From an uncultured Lachnospiraceae bacterium (lineage in GTDB: Bacteria; Bacillota; Clostridia; Lachnospirales; Lachnospiraceae): DNA of 19,133 bases. Below the pieces are notes generated by a model that was not told the origin of the DNA, made no database searches, and saw only the letters and a list, made by a program, of their open reading frames with translations. The position numbers and the translations under genes are program-made. Shown here one piece after another: positions 9,043-15,290 of the stretch. How positions within the stretch are numbered: the first letter of the stretch is position 1; each line of letters starts with the position of its first letter. The stretch lies in the NCBI GenBank assembly GCA_947631755.1, contig CANRMO010000019.1:1-19133 (forward strand). The letters are read 5' to 3'.

Positions 9043-9110
9043 AGTATAGACAAAACAGAGAGGGATTTTTGTCAAAAGAGGGAATGTAACGGAAAAAATC
9101 TTTCGACAAT
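9043..9110 (-). promoter_or_regulatory. spoIIE promoter with 21-bp spacer and Spo0A boxes
   Basis: The minus strand reads TTGACA (9075-9070), a 21-bp spacer, then TATACT (9048-9043). This over-long spacing is the known signature of Spo0A-activated, sigma-A promoters such as spoIIG and spoIIE of B. subtilis. An ideal Spo0A box TTGTCGAA lies at 9109-9102 on the same strand. A second match, TTTGTCAAA on the plus strand (9068-9076), overlaps the -35. A third partial TTTGTC occurs in the spacer (9054-9049). The predicted start is near 9036, giving a 35-nt leader. Confidence 0.82.
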
Positions 9111-9133
9111 TTCTGCATCTCTAAAACAGCAGA

Positions 9134-9164
9134 CAAAAAAACACCATCCTAAGACAGTGTTTTT
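9134..9164 (-). terminator. Rho-independent terminator after divIC
   Basis: On the minus strand an AAAAACAC arm pairs with GTGTTTTT, continued inwards by two G-T wobbles, T-A and C-G around a TTAG loop, and ends in a seven-T run. It lies 24 nt past the divIC stop and just upstream of the spoIIE Spo0A boxes, so it insulates the inducible spoIIE promoter from the divIC operon. Confidence 0.78.
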
Positions 9165-9187
9165 ATCTGCATATTCTATTGTTCTCT

Positions 9188-9487
9188 TCATTCTGCGGCC
9201 TTGAAAATAATCTCATTGTCATAGACAAGTCCAAATTTTTCCCGCGCAACTTTTTCTATGTACTCATCCGTCTTCATATATGCTTTCTTTTCTTTTATGG
9301 CCTCTTGTTCTTTCTCGAGCTCAGTCTTCTTTTCCTGCAGCTGTGCCTGCTCAGCGGTGAGCCGGCTGCACTCTGCCTTCAGGCTGATGCCCTGTATCAC
9401 AAGGGTTCCGAGAAAAATCCCGATCAACAGCATAACCAGATAAAGACTGGTGCGCTTTTTTCTTTTTCTTCTTGCTCTCACGGGCAT
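9188..9487 (-). CDS. divIC: septum formation initiator DivIC/FtsB family protein
   Basis: A 99-residue bitopic division protein that forms a complex with FtsL and DivIB/FtsQ and activates septal peptidoglycan synthesis. It has a very basic cytoplasmic N-terminus (RARRKRKKR), one transmembrane helix (about 15-35), then a coiled coil rich in Glu, Lys and Gln (about 38-70) and the FtsB/DivIC end motif DEYIEKVAREKFGLVYDNE. The start may be ATG 9487 or the adjacent in-frame GTG 9490; AAGGA lies upstream at usable spacing for both. It has its own promoter at 9553-9581. Position between yabQ and spoIIE is the conserved Firmicute order; the S1-domain gene yabR found there in Bacillus is absent. Confidence 0.93.
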   Translation of the reverse strand: MPVRARRKRKKRTSLYLVMLLIGIFLGTLVIQGISLKAECSRLTAEQAQLQEKKTELEKEQEAIKEKKAYMKTDEYIEKVAREKFGLVYDNEIIFKAAE

Positions 9488-9552
9488 CACCCCCTTATCC
9501 TTTTTACCACTCCACTAATTGCGGTATCGGCAAACCTGAGAGATATAAAATC

Positions 9553-9581
9553 ATTATATAGAGTTTCGATGGGGATTTCAA
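9553..9581 (-). promoter_or_regulatory. sigma-A promoter of divIC
   Basis: The minus strand reads TTGAAA (9581-9576), a 17-bp spacer and TATAAT (9558-9553). The -35 overlaps the yabQ stop codon. This would give divIC vegetative expression independent of the sporulation genes yabP-yabQ, which fits an essential division role. Confidence 0.8.
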
Positions 9582-9955
9582 CATTTTTTTTCGCCACTTG
9601 CCTTTTTTTTAACAAATTTATTCCGAATCCAAACATACGGTCGGAAAATCCACGAAATTACAGCGCATAACAGGCGGACAAAATGTCTCGACACCAATTT
9701 CCGGTAAGCGATCATCCCGCAGACGAGAGAAATGACAAAAAAGCTGCGTATAATGCCATAATTTAAAGCAAAGACCATCTGAAACACAGCTACGGAGGAC
9801 GCCAGCCAGAACAGCCAGTCCTCCAGCAAAAGCAGTATTTTTCCATGTCTCACAAAATGGCGGAACACCTCCAGAAAATCATACAAGAACATGATCCCTA
9901 TGCCGTACAAGAGAGAAGTCCCAAAATAGCGCAACTGCCCTATGATCAGCTCCAT
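9578..9955 (-). CDS. yabQ: spore cortex biosynthesis protein YabQ
   Basis: A 125-residue membrane protein of the YabQ family, needed for spore cortex assembly in B. subtilis and located in the forespore outer membrane. Hydrophobic segments lie at about 8-28, 42-62 and 66-84, with a further amphipathic stretch near 92-110, and the end is strongly basic (KKKASGEKK). The family signature is the N-terminal LRYFGTSLLYGIGIMFLYDF stretch followed by a DWLFWLASS helix. The ATG overlaps the yabP stop by one base (TGATG), so the two are translationally coupled. The biochemical activity is not known. Confidence 0.92.
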   Translation of the reverse strand: MELIIGQLRYFGTSLLYGIGIMFLYDFLEVFRHFVRHGKILLLLEDWLFWLASSVAVFQMVFALNYGIIRSFFVISLVCGMIAYRKLVSRHFVRLLCAVISWIFRPYVWIRNKFVKKKASGEKKC

Positions 9956-10242
9956 CAGCGGAATAAACGGCCCAGCACGCCGCCTGCCGTCTTCTCCTTA
10001 CTGGATTGGTGATAGGAAATCTCCTGTATTTTCCCCTCCAACTCCACTTCCCCTCTCTCGAGCGTGAGTTTTTTTACATGAAGTTCTTCTCCGGCAAAGC
10101 GCATCATTCCCTCAACGGTCTCCAGATAGATCTCTTTATTATCAAAAGAAATTACTTCGGTAACGCCATTCAGCTCGACTCTCCGCCTGTCCTGCATCAT
10201 AAGTTTCTGGCCCGGCTGCTGCCTGTTTTGTTCCTGTACCAT
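9955..10242 (-). CDS. yabP: sporulation protein YabP
   Basis: A 95-residue YabP/YqfC-family protein, small and all-beta, required for cortex formation together with YabQ. The family pattern is RRRVELNGVTEVISFDNKEI followed by TVEGMMRFAGEELHVKKLTL and a final basic GRLFR. GGAGG lies 6 nt before ATG 10242; an earlier in-frame ATG (10281) is rejected because it has no ribosome binding site and would make the protein overlong (family about 100). The 113-nt gap upstream to rqcP may hold a sporulation promoter (AT-rich CATATATTG near 10285 then TACACATG near 10263 loosely resembles sigma-E), but I would not rely on it. Confidence 0.92.
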   Translation of the reverse strand: MVQEQNRQQPGQKLMMQDRRRVELNGVTEVISFDNKEIYLETVEGMMRFAGEELHVKKLTLERGEVELEGKIQEISYHQSSKEKTAGGVLGRLFR

Positions 10243-10355
10243 ATTCATCCTCCAATCATGTGTAAACTCCGCAAGTATCACAATATATGATTAAGGACTC
10301 CTGTTTATTCCTGGTACAGCGAAAATAACCCTGAAATTATGACACATTTCTGCAC

Positions 10356-10595
10356 TCACAAATTTTTATAGAGTTCTTTTGCCTCCTCTTTTTTATACGT
10401 CTCTTCCACGCTCAGCACTTCCACTTTCGTATTCCGGTTTCCGAACTGGATTTCAATCACATCCCCCACTTTTACCTGGGCAGATGCCTTTGCCACCTTA
10501 CCGTTGATCGTGATCCTCCCCGCGTCGCAGGCCTCATTGGCCACCGTGCGCCGCTTGATCAGGCGGGACACCTTTAAATACTTGTCCAGTCTCAT
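10356..10595 (-). CDS. rqcP: S4-domain RNA-binding protein RqcP (YabO)
   Basis: A 79-residue protein that is almost only an S4 RNA-binding domain: MRLDKYLKVSRLIKRRTVAN at the start, then GRITINGKVAKASAQVKVGD and the IEIQFGN strand. The B. subtilis homologue YabO, renamed RqcP, works with RqcH on stalled 50S subunits to add C-terminal alanine tails in ribosome quality control. A GGAGG motif 9 nt before the ATG lies directly after the T run of the hup hairpin, so expression likely depends on readthrough from hup. It occupies the same place as in Bacillus, upstream of yabP. Confidence 0.95.
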   Translation of the reverse strand: MRLDKYLKVSRLIKRRTVANEACDAGRITINGKVAKASAQVKVGDVIEIQFGNRNTKVEVLSVEETYKKEEAKELYKNL

Positions 10596-10604
10596 TGTCT
10601 CTCC

Positions 10605-10643
10605 TCCAAAAAATAAACACCCCTCTGCCAGCGCAAAAGGGTG
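10605..10643 (-). terminator. attenuator-like hairpin between hup and rqcP
   Basis: On the minus strand CACCCTTTTG pairs with CAGAGGGGTG (10643-10618; two T-G wobbles, 6-nt loop), followed by TTTATTTTTT. The rqcP ribosome binding site begins directly after the T run. The structure would release most hup transcripts and let a fraction read into rqcP. Confidence 0.7.
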
Positions 10644-10668
10644 CCTCAGAATTTAATTTCAATCCATC

Positions 10669-10944
10669 TTACTCGTTCACTGCGTCTTTCAGTCCTCTGC
10701 CGGCCTTGAATTTCGGCGCCTTTGATGCAGGAATACTCATGGGTTTCTTTGTCAGTGGGTTAATTCCTTCTCTGGCGGCTCTTTCTGCTACTTCAAAAGT
10801 ACCAAATCCTACCAACTGTACTTTCTCGCCTTTTTTCATCTCTTCTGTCACTACCGAAATGAAAGCCTTCAATGCTGCCTCAGAATCTTTTTTAGACAGA
10901 CCTGCCTGCTCAGCCATTGCTACAACTAACTCAGACTTGTTCAT
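10669..10944 (-). CDS. hup: HU family DNA-binding protein
   Basis: A 91-residue histone-like protein that binds and bends DNA as a homodimer. The N-terminal helices MNKSELVVAMAEQAGLSKKD and the DNA-binding beta arm signature GFGTFEVAERAAREGINPLT are typical, including the Pro that intercalates (NPLTKKP). Length is exactly that of the family. GAGGAGG lies 9 nt before the ATG, and the promoter at 11001-11029 is strong, as expected for an abundant protein. It heads a transcript towards rqcP. The mazG-type gene (yabN) found between spoVT and yabO in Bacillus is not here; hup takes this place, as I recall from many Clostridia. Confidence 0.97.
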   Translation of the reverse strand: MNKSELVVAMAEQAGLSKKDSEAALKAFISVVTEEMKKGEKVQLVGFGTFEVAERAAREGINPLTKKPMSIPASKAPKFKAGRGLKDAVNE

Positions 10945-11000
10945 GGATTATATCCTCCTCAAATATGATTTACTAGATTGAAAAATAACCTATACCACTA

Positions 11001-11029
11001 TATATAACTGTTTTAAAACAATTTGTCAA
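11001..11029 (-). promoter_or_regulatory. sigma-A promoter of hup
   Basis: The minus strand reads TTGACA (11029-11024), a 17-bp AT-rich spacer and TATATA (11006-11001). The predicted start near 10994 gives a leader of about 50 nt. Two direct repeats lie directly upstream. Confidence 0.85.
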
Positions 11030-11041
11030 GAAGTTTCTGCC

Positions 11042-11095
11042 TTTTTGCGCCACTTTTACGCTAAAAGGCCATTTTTTGCGCCAAAAACGCTAAAA
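11042..11095. repeat. two imperfect direct repeats upstream of the hup -35
   Basis: The plus strand carries TTTTTGCGCCA-x5-ACGCTAAAA style units at 11042-11066 and 11073-11095. The shared blocks are TTTTTGCGCCA and ACGCTAAAA, and the inner part differs by two bases in length. The GCGCC cores are 31 bp apart, close to three helical turns, and the repeats end 13 bp before the -35. They could be an operator or an UP-like element. The sequence alone cannot tell which. Confidence 0.75.
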
Positions 11096-11116
11096 TGTAT
11101 CACCATTCATAGAGCC

Positions 11117-11156
11117 GGGAATCCCGGGACTGGATCTGGCCCGCCCCGGGATTCCC
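11117..11156. terminator. GC-rich inverted repeat downstream of spoVT
   Basis: A perfect 12-bp inverted repeat, GGGAATCCCGGG / CCCGGGATTCCC, with a 16-nt loop, starting 10 nt past the spoVT stop. There is no T run on the minus-strand side, so it is not a standard intrinsic terminator, but its position suggests transcript ending or 3' end protection. Confidence 0.6.
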
Positions 11157-11166
11157 TTTCCTGTAT

Positions 11167-11712
11167 TTACTGTTCCATCTGCTTCCCGAGAAAACTTGCG
11201 CCGCACATGGCCATTTTCTCCTCAAACTCACCGAATACTCTGTCTACATTTCTGGAAATGAGCACAACCGCCCCGATAGCATCTCCCTGGGTGACAATTG
11301 TACTGATCGCTTCTGTCAGCACTTCTGTCTCATCCGATGTCACCTGGCAGAACCTCGCGTCAGCCGCGGTGGCCACCAGCGTCTCTCTGAGTTCAATGCT
11401 CTGCATCAGTTCCCTGTGGATATCTTTCCCCAGAAATTCTTTCCTGGACGGCCCTGCCGCCGCCACGATCATATCCCGGTCTGCCACACAGACGGTACAT
11501 TTACTGACCTGTGCCACAGCCTCCACATACTCAGCTGCAAGCTTTCCAAGTTCGCCGATGGGCGAATATTTCTGTAATATAATGCCTCCCTCACGGTTTG
11601 TAAAAATCTCCAGCGGATCTCCTTCCCGTATCCGGAGAGTCCGGCGTATCTCTTTGGGCACCACAACCCGGCCAAGGTCGTCTATACGGCGCACAATTCC
11701 TGTTGCTTTCAT
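11167..11712 (-). CDS. spoVT: stage V sporulation protein T, AbrB-like regulator
   Basis: A 181-residue transcription factor that tunes sigma-G-dependent genes in the forespore. Residues 1-50 are an AbrB/MazE swapped-hairpin DNA-binding domain (MKATGIVRRIDDLGRVVVPK, EIRRTLRIREGDPLEIF), and residues about 55-178 form the GAF-like domain characteristic of SpoVT, which separates it from plain AbrB. Length matches B. subtilis SpoVT (178). GGAGG is 12 nt before the ATG, a little far but the only candidate. A candidate sigma-G promoter sits at 11762-11791. Upstream, instead of mfd as in Bacillus, is a degraded PIN locus, so the left border of the conserved block has been rearranged. Confidence 0.95.
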   Translation of the reverse strand: MKATGIVRRIDDLGRVVVPKEIRRTLRIREGDPLEIFTNREGGIILQKYSPIGELGKLAAEYVEAVAQVSKCTVCVADRDMIVAAAGPSRKEFLGKDIHRELMQSIELRETLVATAADARFCQVTSDETEVLTEAISTIVTQGDAIGAVVLISRNVDRVFGEFEEKMAMCGASFLGKQMEQ

Positions 11713-11761
11713 ATTTTATCAATACCTCCATCTGCTGTTTATATTTCATTTGTTGTGATGT

Positions 11762-11791
11762 TAGTATCTGTAAGAAATGGGGAATTATACA
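11762..11791 (-). promoter_or_regulatory. candidate sigma-G promoter of spoVT
   Basis: The minus strand reads TGTATA (11791-11786), a 17-bp spacer and GATACTA (11768-11762). Each element differs by one base from the sigma-G consensus (TGMATA and CATNCTA). B. subtilis spoVT is known to be sigma-G-dependent. The start would fall near 11755. The overlapping TATAAT at 11789-11784 could alternatively be a sigma-A -10, but it lacks a well-placed -35. Confidence 0.5.
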
Positions 11792-11817
11792 TGGGAAAGC
11801 TCCTGGCATTATCAAAT

Positions 11818-11991
11818 TTATATTTTCTGCAGCTTACTAGCCTCTATCTCCTGCTGAAATGCTCTTCCCCTGCTATTATAATAATCCATCCGTTCCTGCG
11901 GAGTCATGTCCTTTGTTACATAATAATTATATTCTCGTAATTTGTGAATATCCTCAAGCGTAAAATCTGGGCTAAGAACTGGTTTTTCCAT
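11818..11991 (-). CDS. small protein of a degraded PIN-domain locus, 57 residues
   Basis: An intact ORF of 57 codons: it starts MEKPVLSPDFTLEDIHKLRE and continues with YNYYVTKDMTPQERMDYYN and a charged helical tail, ending LQKI. A GAGGG ribosome binding site lies 6-8 nt upstream; an in-frame ATG two codons earlier (11997) is possible. I recall similar short proteins (VLSPDFT-EDIHK-REYNYE-TKDMT-EER) next to small PIN-domain genes in Clostridia and cyanobacteria, but could not check this. It starts directly after the stop of the PIN remnant, so the two once formed one transcript. A role as antitoxin or partner is inference. The codon use is more AT-rich than that of neighbouring genes. Confidence 0.78.
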   Translation of the reverse strand: MEKPVLSPDFTLEDIHKLREYNYYVTKDMTPQERMDYYNSRGRAFQQEIEASKLQKI

Positions 11992-11993
11992 TA

Positions 11994-12088
11994 TCATCCC
12001 TCGCTTTCTAAAAGCACTGTCGGACTGAGAATATCAATATTCTTATAACCTTAACTGATGTGTCTAAATAAACCTTTAATTTTCGCAT
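11994..12088 (-). pseudogene. PIN-domain protein remnant with large internal deletion
   Basis: ATG 12088 (preceded by GAAGGGAG) opens MRKLKVYLDTSV, the first strand of a PIN-domain ribonuclease with the first active-site Asp in YLDTSV. The next bases, in another frame, encode GYKNIDILSPTVLLESEG and a stop at 11994-11996. That matches the C-terminal end I remember for the same small PIN family. In between, roughly 120 codons expected for a 150-residue PIN protein are missing, with the join near 12050. Read in one frame the ORF gives only 26 residues. The promoter and ribosome binding site survive, so transcription of the downstream 57-codon gene could continue. The family assignment rests on two short ends. 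Confidence 0.68.
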
Positions 12089-12112
12089 TTTCATCTCCCT
12101 TCGCTCACTTAA

Positions 12113-12141
12113 AGTATACTAAAATTCTGCCAAATTATCAA
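12113..12141 (-). promoter_or_regulatory. sigma-A promoter of the PIN remnant and small protein
   Basis: The minus strand reads TTGATA (12141-12136), a 17-bp spacer and TATACT (12118-12113). The -35 starts 3 bp past the stop codon of the C39-like peptidase gene. Spacing to the remnant ATG is normal (start near 12106, leader about 18 nt). Confidence 0.75.
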
Positions 12142-12144
12142 TTT

Positions 12145-13077
12145 CTATTTCAGAAAACTATTCATTTTATACGCCCACATACTTTTTATCTGCCTCATGA
12201 CGCGCTTTATCCCCCACGTCTTTCTGCTGTTGATGCGGCTGTTCGGATCACAGACCATTATTTTTCCGTTCTCGTCAAGTCCCGTCAGGACGATAAAATG
12301 CCCCGTATTCGTGAAATCACCGGGTTTCACACTGCATATGACGGGGATTTTGTCTTCCAGCCTGTCGCGGAGTATTCCCGGCTGCAGTGGCAGCCGCTCC
12401 GCCCTCAGGCCGAGATCCGCCGCCCCTTTCCACATCAGTTCCCAACTGGTGCCGGTTCCCTCCACCCAGTAGCCATTATCCTCGCTGTAAGAGGCGACCC
12501 AGGCCGGATCGTATTTCTTTTGTCCAGTGAGCCCCACGAGAACCATGGACAGACAGGTGGGGCCGCACCCGCTGATCCCAATCATACTGCTCCCATAAGA
12601 ACAGTACCCCCATCTCTCATCCCACTGGATAAGCAGGGGAATCTCCCCCCTGTCCACTTTTTCCGTAATGCCCGCATCATCGCGCCCTGCATACGCGTGA
12701 TCCGGGTATCCCAGCACAAACCCGGCCGTTTCCGGATACTGGATAAGGGTTTCAATCAGCCGGTCCGGATATTGCTCCCTTCTCTCCGCGATCTGACAGA
12801 TCCTCGCGTCTTTTTTGCAGAGTTTTGCCAGTTCATCCCGGTAGGGATCATCCCAGAGAAGATCGCGGACATATTCAGCCCGGTCCGGTTCTGGCGTTGC
12901 CGCTCTATCTGAATCTCCCTCCCTGATGCCCTGGTCCACCCTGGCAGCGCCAGTCTTATATTCTGCCCGTTTCACCCCTGCTACAATTCCGATGACGAGT
13001 AAAACGAGAACAATAAATAAAATCTGTTTTACCCTGTTTTTGCAGCGTGGTTCTCCAAATTTAAGTTTTCTTCTCAT
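12145..13077 (-). CDS. membrane-anchored C39-like (papain-fold) cysteine peptidase
   Basis: A 310-residue protein with a basic N-terminus, one transmembrane helix (about 17-35) and a large domain outside the membrane. The last 165 residues match the C39_2 peptidase pattern: LLIQWDERWG (148-157), then SGCGPTCLSMVL with presumed nucleophile Cys171, TGHFIVLTG with His260 and VCDPNS with Asp277. The order Cys-His-Asp is that of papain-like peptidases. The middle (60-145) is charged and unassigned. AGGAGG lies 6 nt before the ATG. It begins 83 nt after the secreted protein of the two-component operon, with no clear terminator between, so it may be its last gene. There is no ABC transporter or bacteriocin nearby, so a role in wall or exported-protein processing is more likely than peptide export; this is inference. 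Confidence 0.85.
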   Translation of the reverse strand: MRRKLKFGEPRCKNRVKQILFIVLVLLVIGIVAGVKRAEYKTGAARVDQGIREGDSDRAATPEPDRAEYVRDLLWDDPYRDELAKLCKKDARICQIAERREQYPDRLIETLIQYPETAGFVLGYPDHAYAGRDDAGITEKVDRGEIPLLIQWDERWGYCSYGSSMIGISGCGPTCLSMVLVGLTGQKKYDPAWVASYSEDNGYWVEGTGTSWELMWKGAADLGLRAERLPLQPGILRDRLEDKIPVICSVKPGDFTNTGHFIVLTGLDENGKIMVCDPNSRINSRKTWGIKRVMRQIKSMWAYKMNSFLK

Positions 13078-13160
13078 GGGAATCCTCCTGTTCTGTCTTT
13101 TTATTAACCCTTACAAAGACAGGGTAACAGGATAATGTATCGGATCTGTTTCATCAAAAA

Positions 13161-13880
13161 CTATTTGTTATATTTATATATATTGCTGCTTTCGGAAACA
13201 CTTGCAGCATCGAACCCGCCGACATCTTCAAAGGCATACAGACCCGTGGAAAAAAAATATTTCCCTATGAACACAGCCGCATAGGGAGACTTCGCTATGT
13301 CCTCCGATCCCAGATATCCGGCATTTTTCTCCTGTATCTCTGTCCCGGAAAGCATTTTGCCAGCCCGATCTGGCGCGATCACGCTCATGCGGCAGGAGAT
13401 GATCTTCTGGCTGTATTCATCCAGCACCGCTGCCAGCAGGCTCCCCGCCTGTTTATTCTCAATCTGCGCAGTCCATACATACATATATTCTTCCGGTTTT
13501 CTGACATTGACAGCAAACTCCCGCTGCACATAAGTTATCTTGTTTTCCTTTTCCGATTTAAACTTTGCAGGGAGCAGCCCTTCCTTGCGCATAGCCTGGA
13601 TCTCCCGGCGCAGGGTCTGCTTTATTTCCTTTGTCTCTGCGGAGGTGCTGTGGACCAGGATCATCCTTATATTTTCTGGATTCTCATAAAAGAGCTCAAG
13701 TTTTTTTTCGTAGGAAACCGGCGAGCTCTTCCGGATGACGATTTCCCCCCTGCCGGTATCGGTCTCCTCCATGCGCCCCTCATCACTGAGTGCAAACAGG
13801 CGGGTTGGCAGCAAAAGACAAACTGCGGTAACGGCTGCGACAGCAAGCAGGGCCGTCCCCTGTTTTAAGATTCTTCTCAT
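13161..13880 (-). CDS. exported protein of unknown function, coupled to sensor kinase
   Basis: A 239-residue protein I do not recognise. It has a basic start (MRRILKQG), a hydrophobic segment (about 9-29) and a likely signal peptidase site near LFA/LS, so it is secreted or membrane-anchored; there is no lipobox Cys. The mature part is charged, mixed alpha/beta, with one stretch ILVHSTSAETKEIKQTLRRE and a YVWTAQIENKQAGSLLAAVLDEYSQ region that looks like a folded domain of beta strands followed by a helix. Two Cys in total are visible, one in the signal region and one in IISCRMS. Its ATG overlaps the kinase stop by 4 nt (ATGA), so it is translated with the kinase. Such a partner could modulate or accessorise the sensor in the envelope, as YycH-type proteins do for WalK, but no homology is claimed. 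Confidence 0.88.
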   Translation of the reverse strand: MRRILKQGTALLAVAAVTAVCLLLPTRLFALSDEGRMEETDTGRGEIVIRKSSPVSYEKKLELFYENPENIRMILVHSTSAETKEIKQTLRREIQAMRKEGLLPAKFKSEKENKITYVQREFAVNVRKPEEYMYVWTAQIENKQAGSLLAAVLDEYSQKIISCRMSVIAPDRAGKMLSGTEIQEKNAGYLGSEDIAKSPYAAVFIGKYFFSTGLYAFEDVGGFDAASVSESSNIYKYNK

Positions 13881-15286
13881 TTCCTCTCCCCTCCTCTCTC
13901 TTTCAGCCCACAGGCGGGAAATTCCAGCGTCACCCGGGTTCCCGCTCCCACTGTGCTCTCAAACCTCATTTTGGCCCCGTGAAGTTCCATGATCTTCTGA
14001 CAGATCGCAAGTCCAAGCCCTGCGCCGCCCTGCCGGCGGCTTCTGGATTTGTCCACCATATAAAAGGCCTCCGTGATCCGCGCCAGTTCATCGGCCGGGA
14101 TTCCCTGTCCATCGTCGCTCACCTCAATCTCATAGCCGTCCGCCCCGCACTTCCCGGCCAGGGCAATGACCTCCGCCGACGTCTTTGCCGCATTGTCCAC
14201 CAGATTAATGAGAACAGAATAAATCAGATCCGGTTCTATGAACAATTCACAATCCTCCGCAGAAATCAGCAGCTTTTTCTCTTTCTCTTCCATGACCGGC
14301 TTAAGCATCTCCCGCATCTCCAGCAGAAAATTGCTGGCATTTACCCGGGACAGACTCAGGCTTTTCTTCTCCAGGACAATCAGATCCAAAAGCCTCAGTG
14401 ACAGATTTTCCAGGCGCCTGCCCTCCTGAAAAATATAATTTGCACAAGTAAACTGCCCTTCCTCCGTCTGGCGGTTCGACCGCAGCAGATCCGCATAACC
14501 AATGATCGAAGTGAGGGGCGTCTTTAACTCATGGGCGAAACTTGCGATAAACTCTTCCTGCCGTCTGGCGGCGTCCTCCAGTTCCTGTATCTTGCCGTAA
14601 AGACTGTCCGCCATCCGGTTAAAATCCCTTGCCAGGCTGCTGATCTCATCCTGTCCCCGGACCTGTATGCGGTGTTCCAGATCACCGCGGGCGATCCTCC
14701 CCGTGCTCCGGGATATTTTCCGTATTGGCCGGACAATGGCCCCGGCAAGGATCATGCTCACAACCCCATCCAGAATAAGAAAGAGTATCAGAAACCGATG
14801 GTAGATCCGCAGCTCATCCTCCCTCTTTACAAACAGATCCGTCACATCAAAAAAGAGCACTGTGTGATAGACAGTATCCTCTGCCATAACGGGGCTTTTT
14901 ATCTGTATATAACAGCCCTCTTCCTGTTTTATCAGACGTTTGACTGCCGCTGCAGACGAGACCTCCATATCTGCCGGCTCTGTCTTCAGAGTTATATTGG
15001 AATACATGACATCCCCTTTTTCCTCCCGGATCTGTACCTGTACATTTTCCGCCAGCAATTTGCTCACGACCTCACCAATATATCTGCCTGCATTTTCCTC
15101 CTTTGAAATCCCCACCATATAATTTCCAAATTCATAGAGAAAGAGCTGGCTCACATCTACCGCCCCGTCCACCGCCTGCTCATAGCCGGACTGAAAAAGG
15201 ATTGAGATCAAAAAATACCCTGCCAGGCAGAATGTGGTCATCATGGTGAGCACCGTAGAGAGAAAAATCTTCCATGTAATTTTCAA
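13877..15286 (-). CDS. two-component sensor histidine kinase
   Basis: A 469-residue membrane kinase that should phosphorylate the adjacent response regulator. TM1 (about 7-30) and TM2 (about 161-185) enclose a 130-residue extracytoplasmic sensor domain. A HAMP linker (about 186-237, RPIRKISRSTGRIARGDLEH) follows. The DHp has the H-box SFAHELKTPLTSIIGY with His252. The ATPase part has N-box LINLVDNAAK (Asn365), G1 DDGQGI (391-396) and G2 GAGLGL (421-426). The start codon is TTG at 15286: GGAGG, which overlaps the end of the regulator gene, lies 9 nt upstream, and no better start exists before TM1. It overlaps the next gene by 4 nt. The sensor domain has no motif I recognise, so the signal is unknown. 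Confidence 0.95.
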   Translation of the reverse strand: MKITWKIFLSTVLTMMTTFCLAGYFLISILFQSGYEQAVDGAVDVSQLFLYEFGNYMVGISKEENAGRYIGEVVSKLLAENVQVQIREEKGDVMYSNITLKTEPADMEVSSAAAVKRLIKQEEGCYIQIKSPVMAEDTVYHTVLFFDVTDLFVKREDELRIYHRFLILFLILDGVVSMILAGAIVRPIRKISRSTGRIARGDLEHRIQVRGQDEISSLARDFNRMADSLYGKIQELEDAARRQEEFIASFAHELKTPLTSIIGYADLLRSNRQTEEGQFTCANYIFQEGRRLENLSLRLLDLIVLEKKSLSLSRVNASNFLLEMREMLKPVMEEKEKKLLISAEDCELFIEPDLIYSVLINLVDNAAKTSAEVIALAGKCGADGYEIEVSDDGQGIPADELARITEAFYMVDKSRSRRQGGAGLGLAICQKIMELHGAKMRFESTVGAGTRVTLEFPACGLKERGGERK

Positions 15287-15290
15287 TCCG

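Noticed and set aside
11755..11940. 61-codon plus-strand frame over the small-protein region
   Set aside because: It is antisense to the 57-codon ORF, has no ribosome binding site and a composition typical of AT-rich shadow frames.
12058..12912. 284-codon plus-strand open frame opposite the C39-like peptidase gene
   Set aside because: The minus-strand frame has a ribosome binding site, a transmembrane helix and peptidase motifs; the plus frame shows no recognisable domain.
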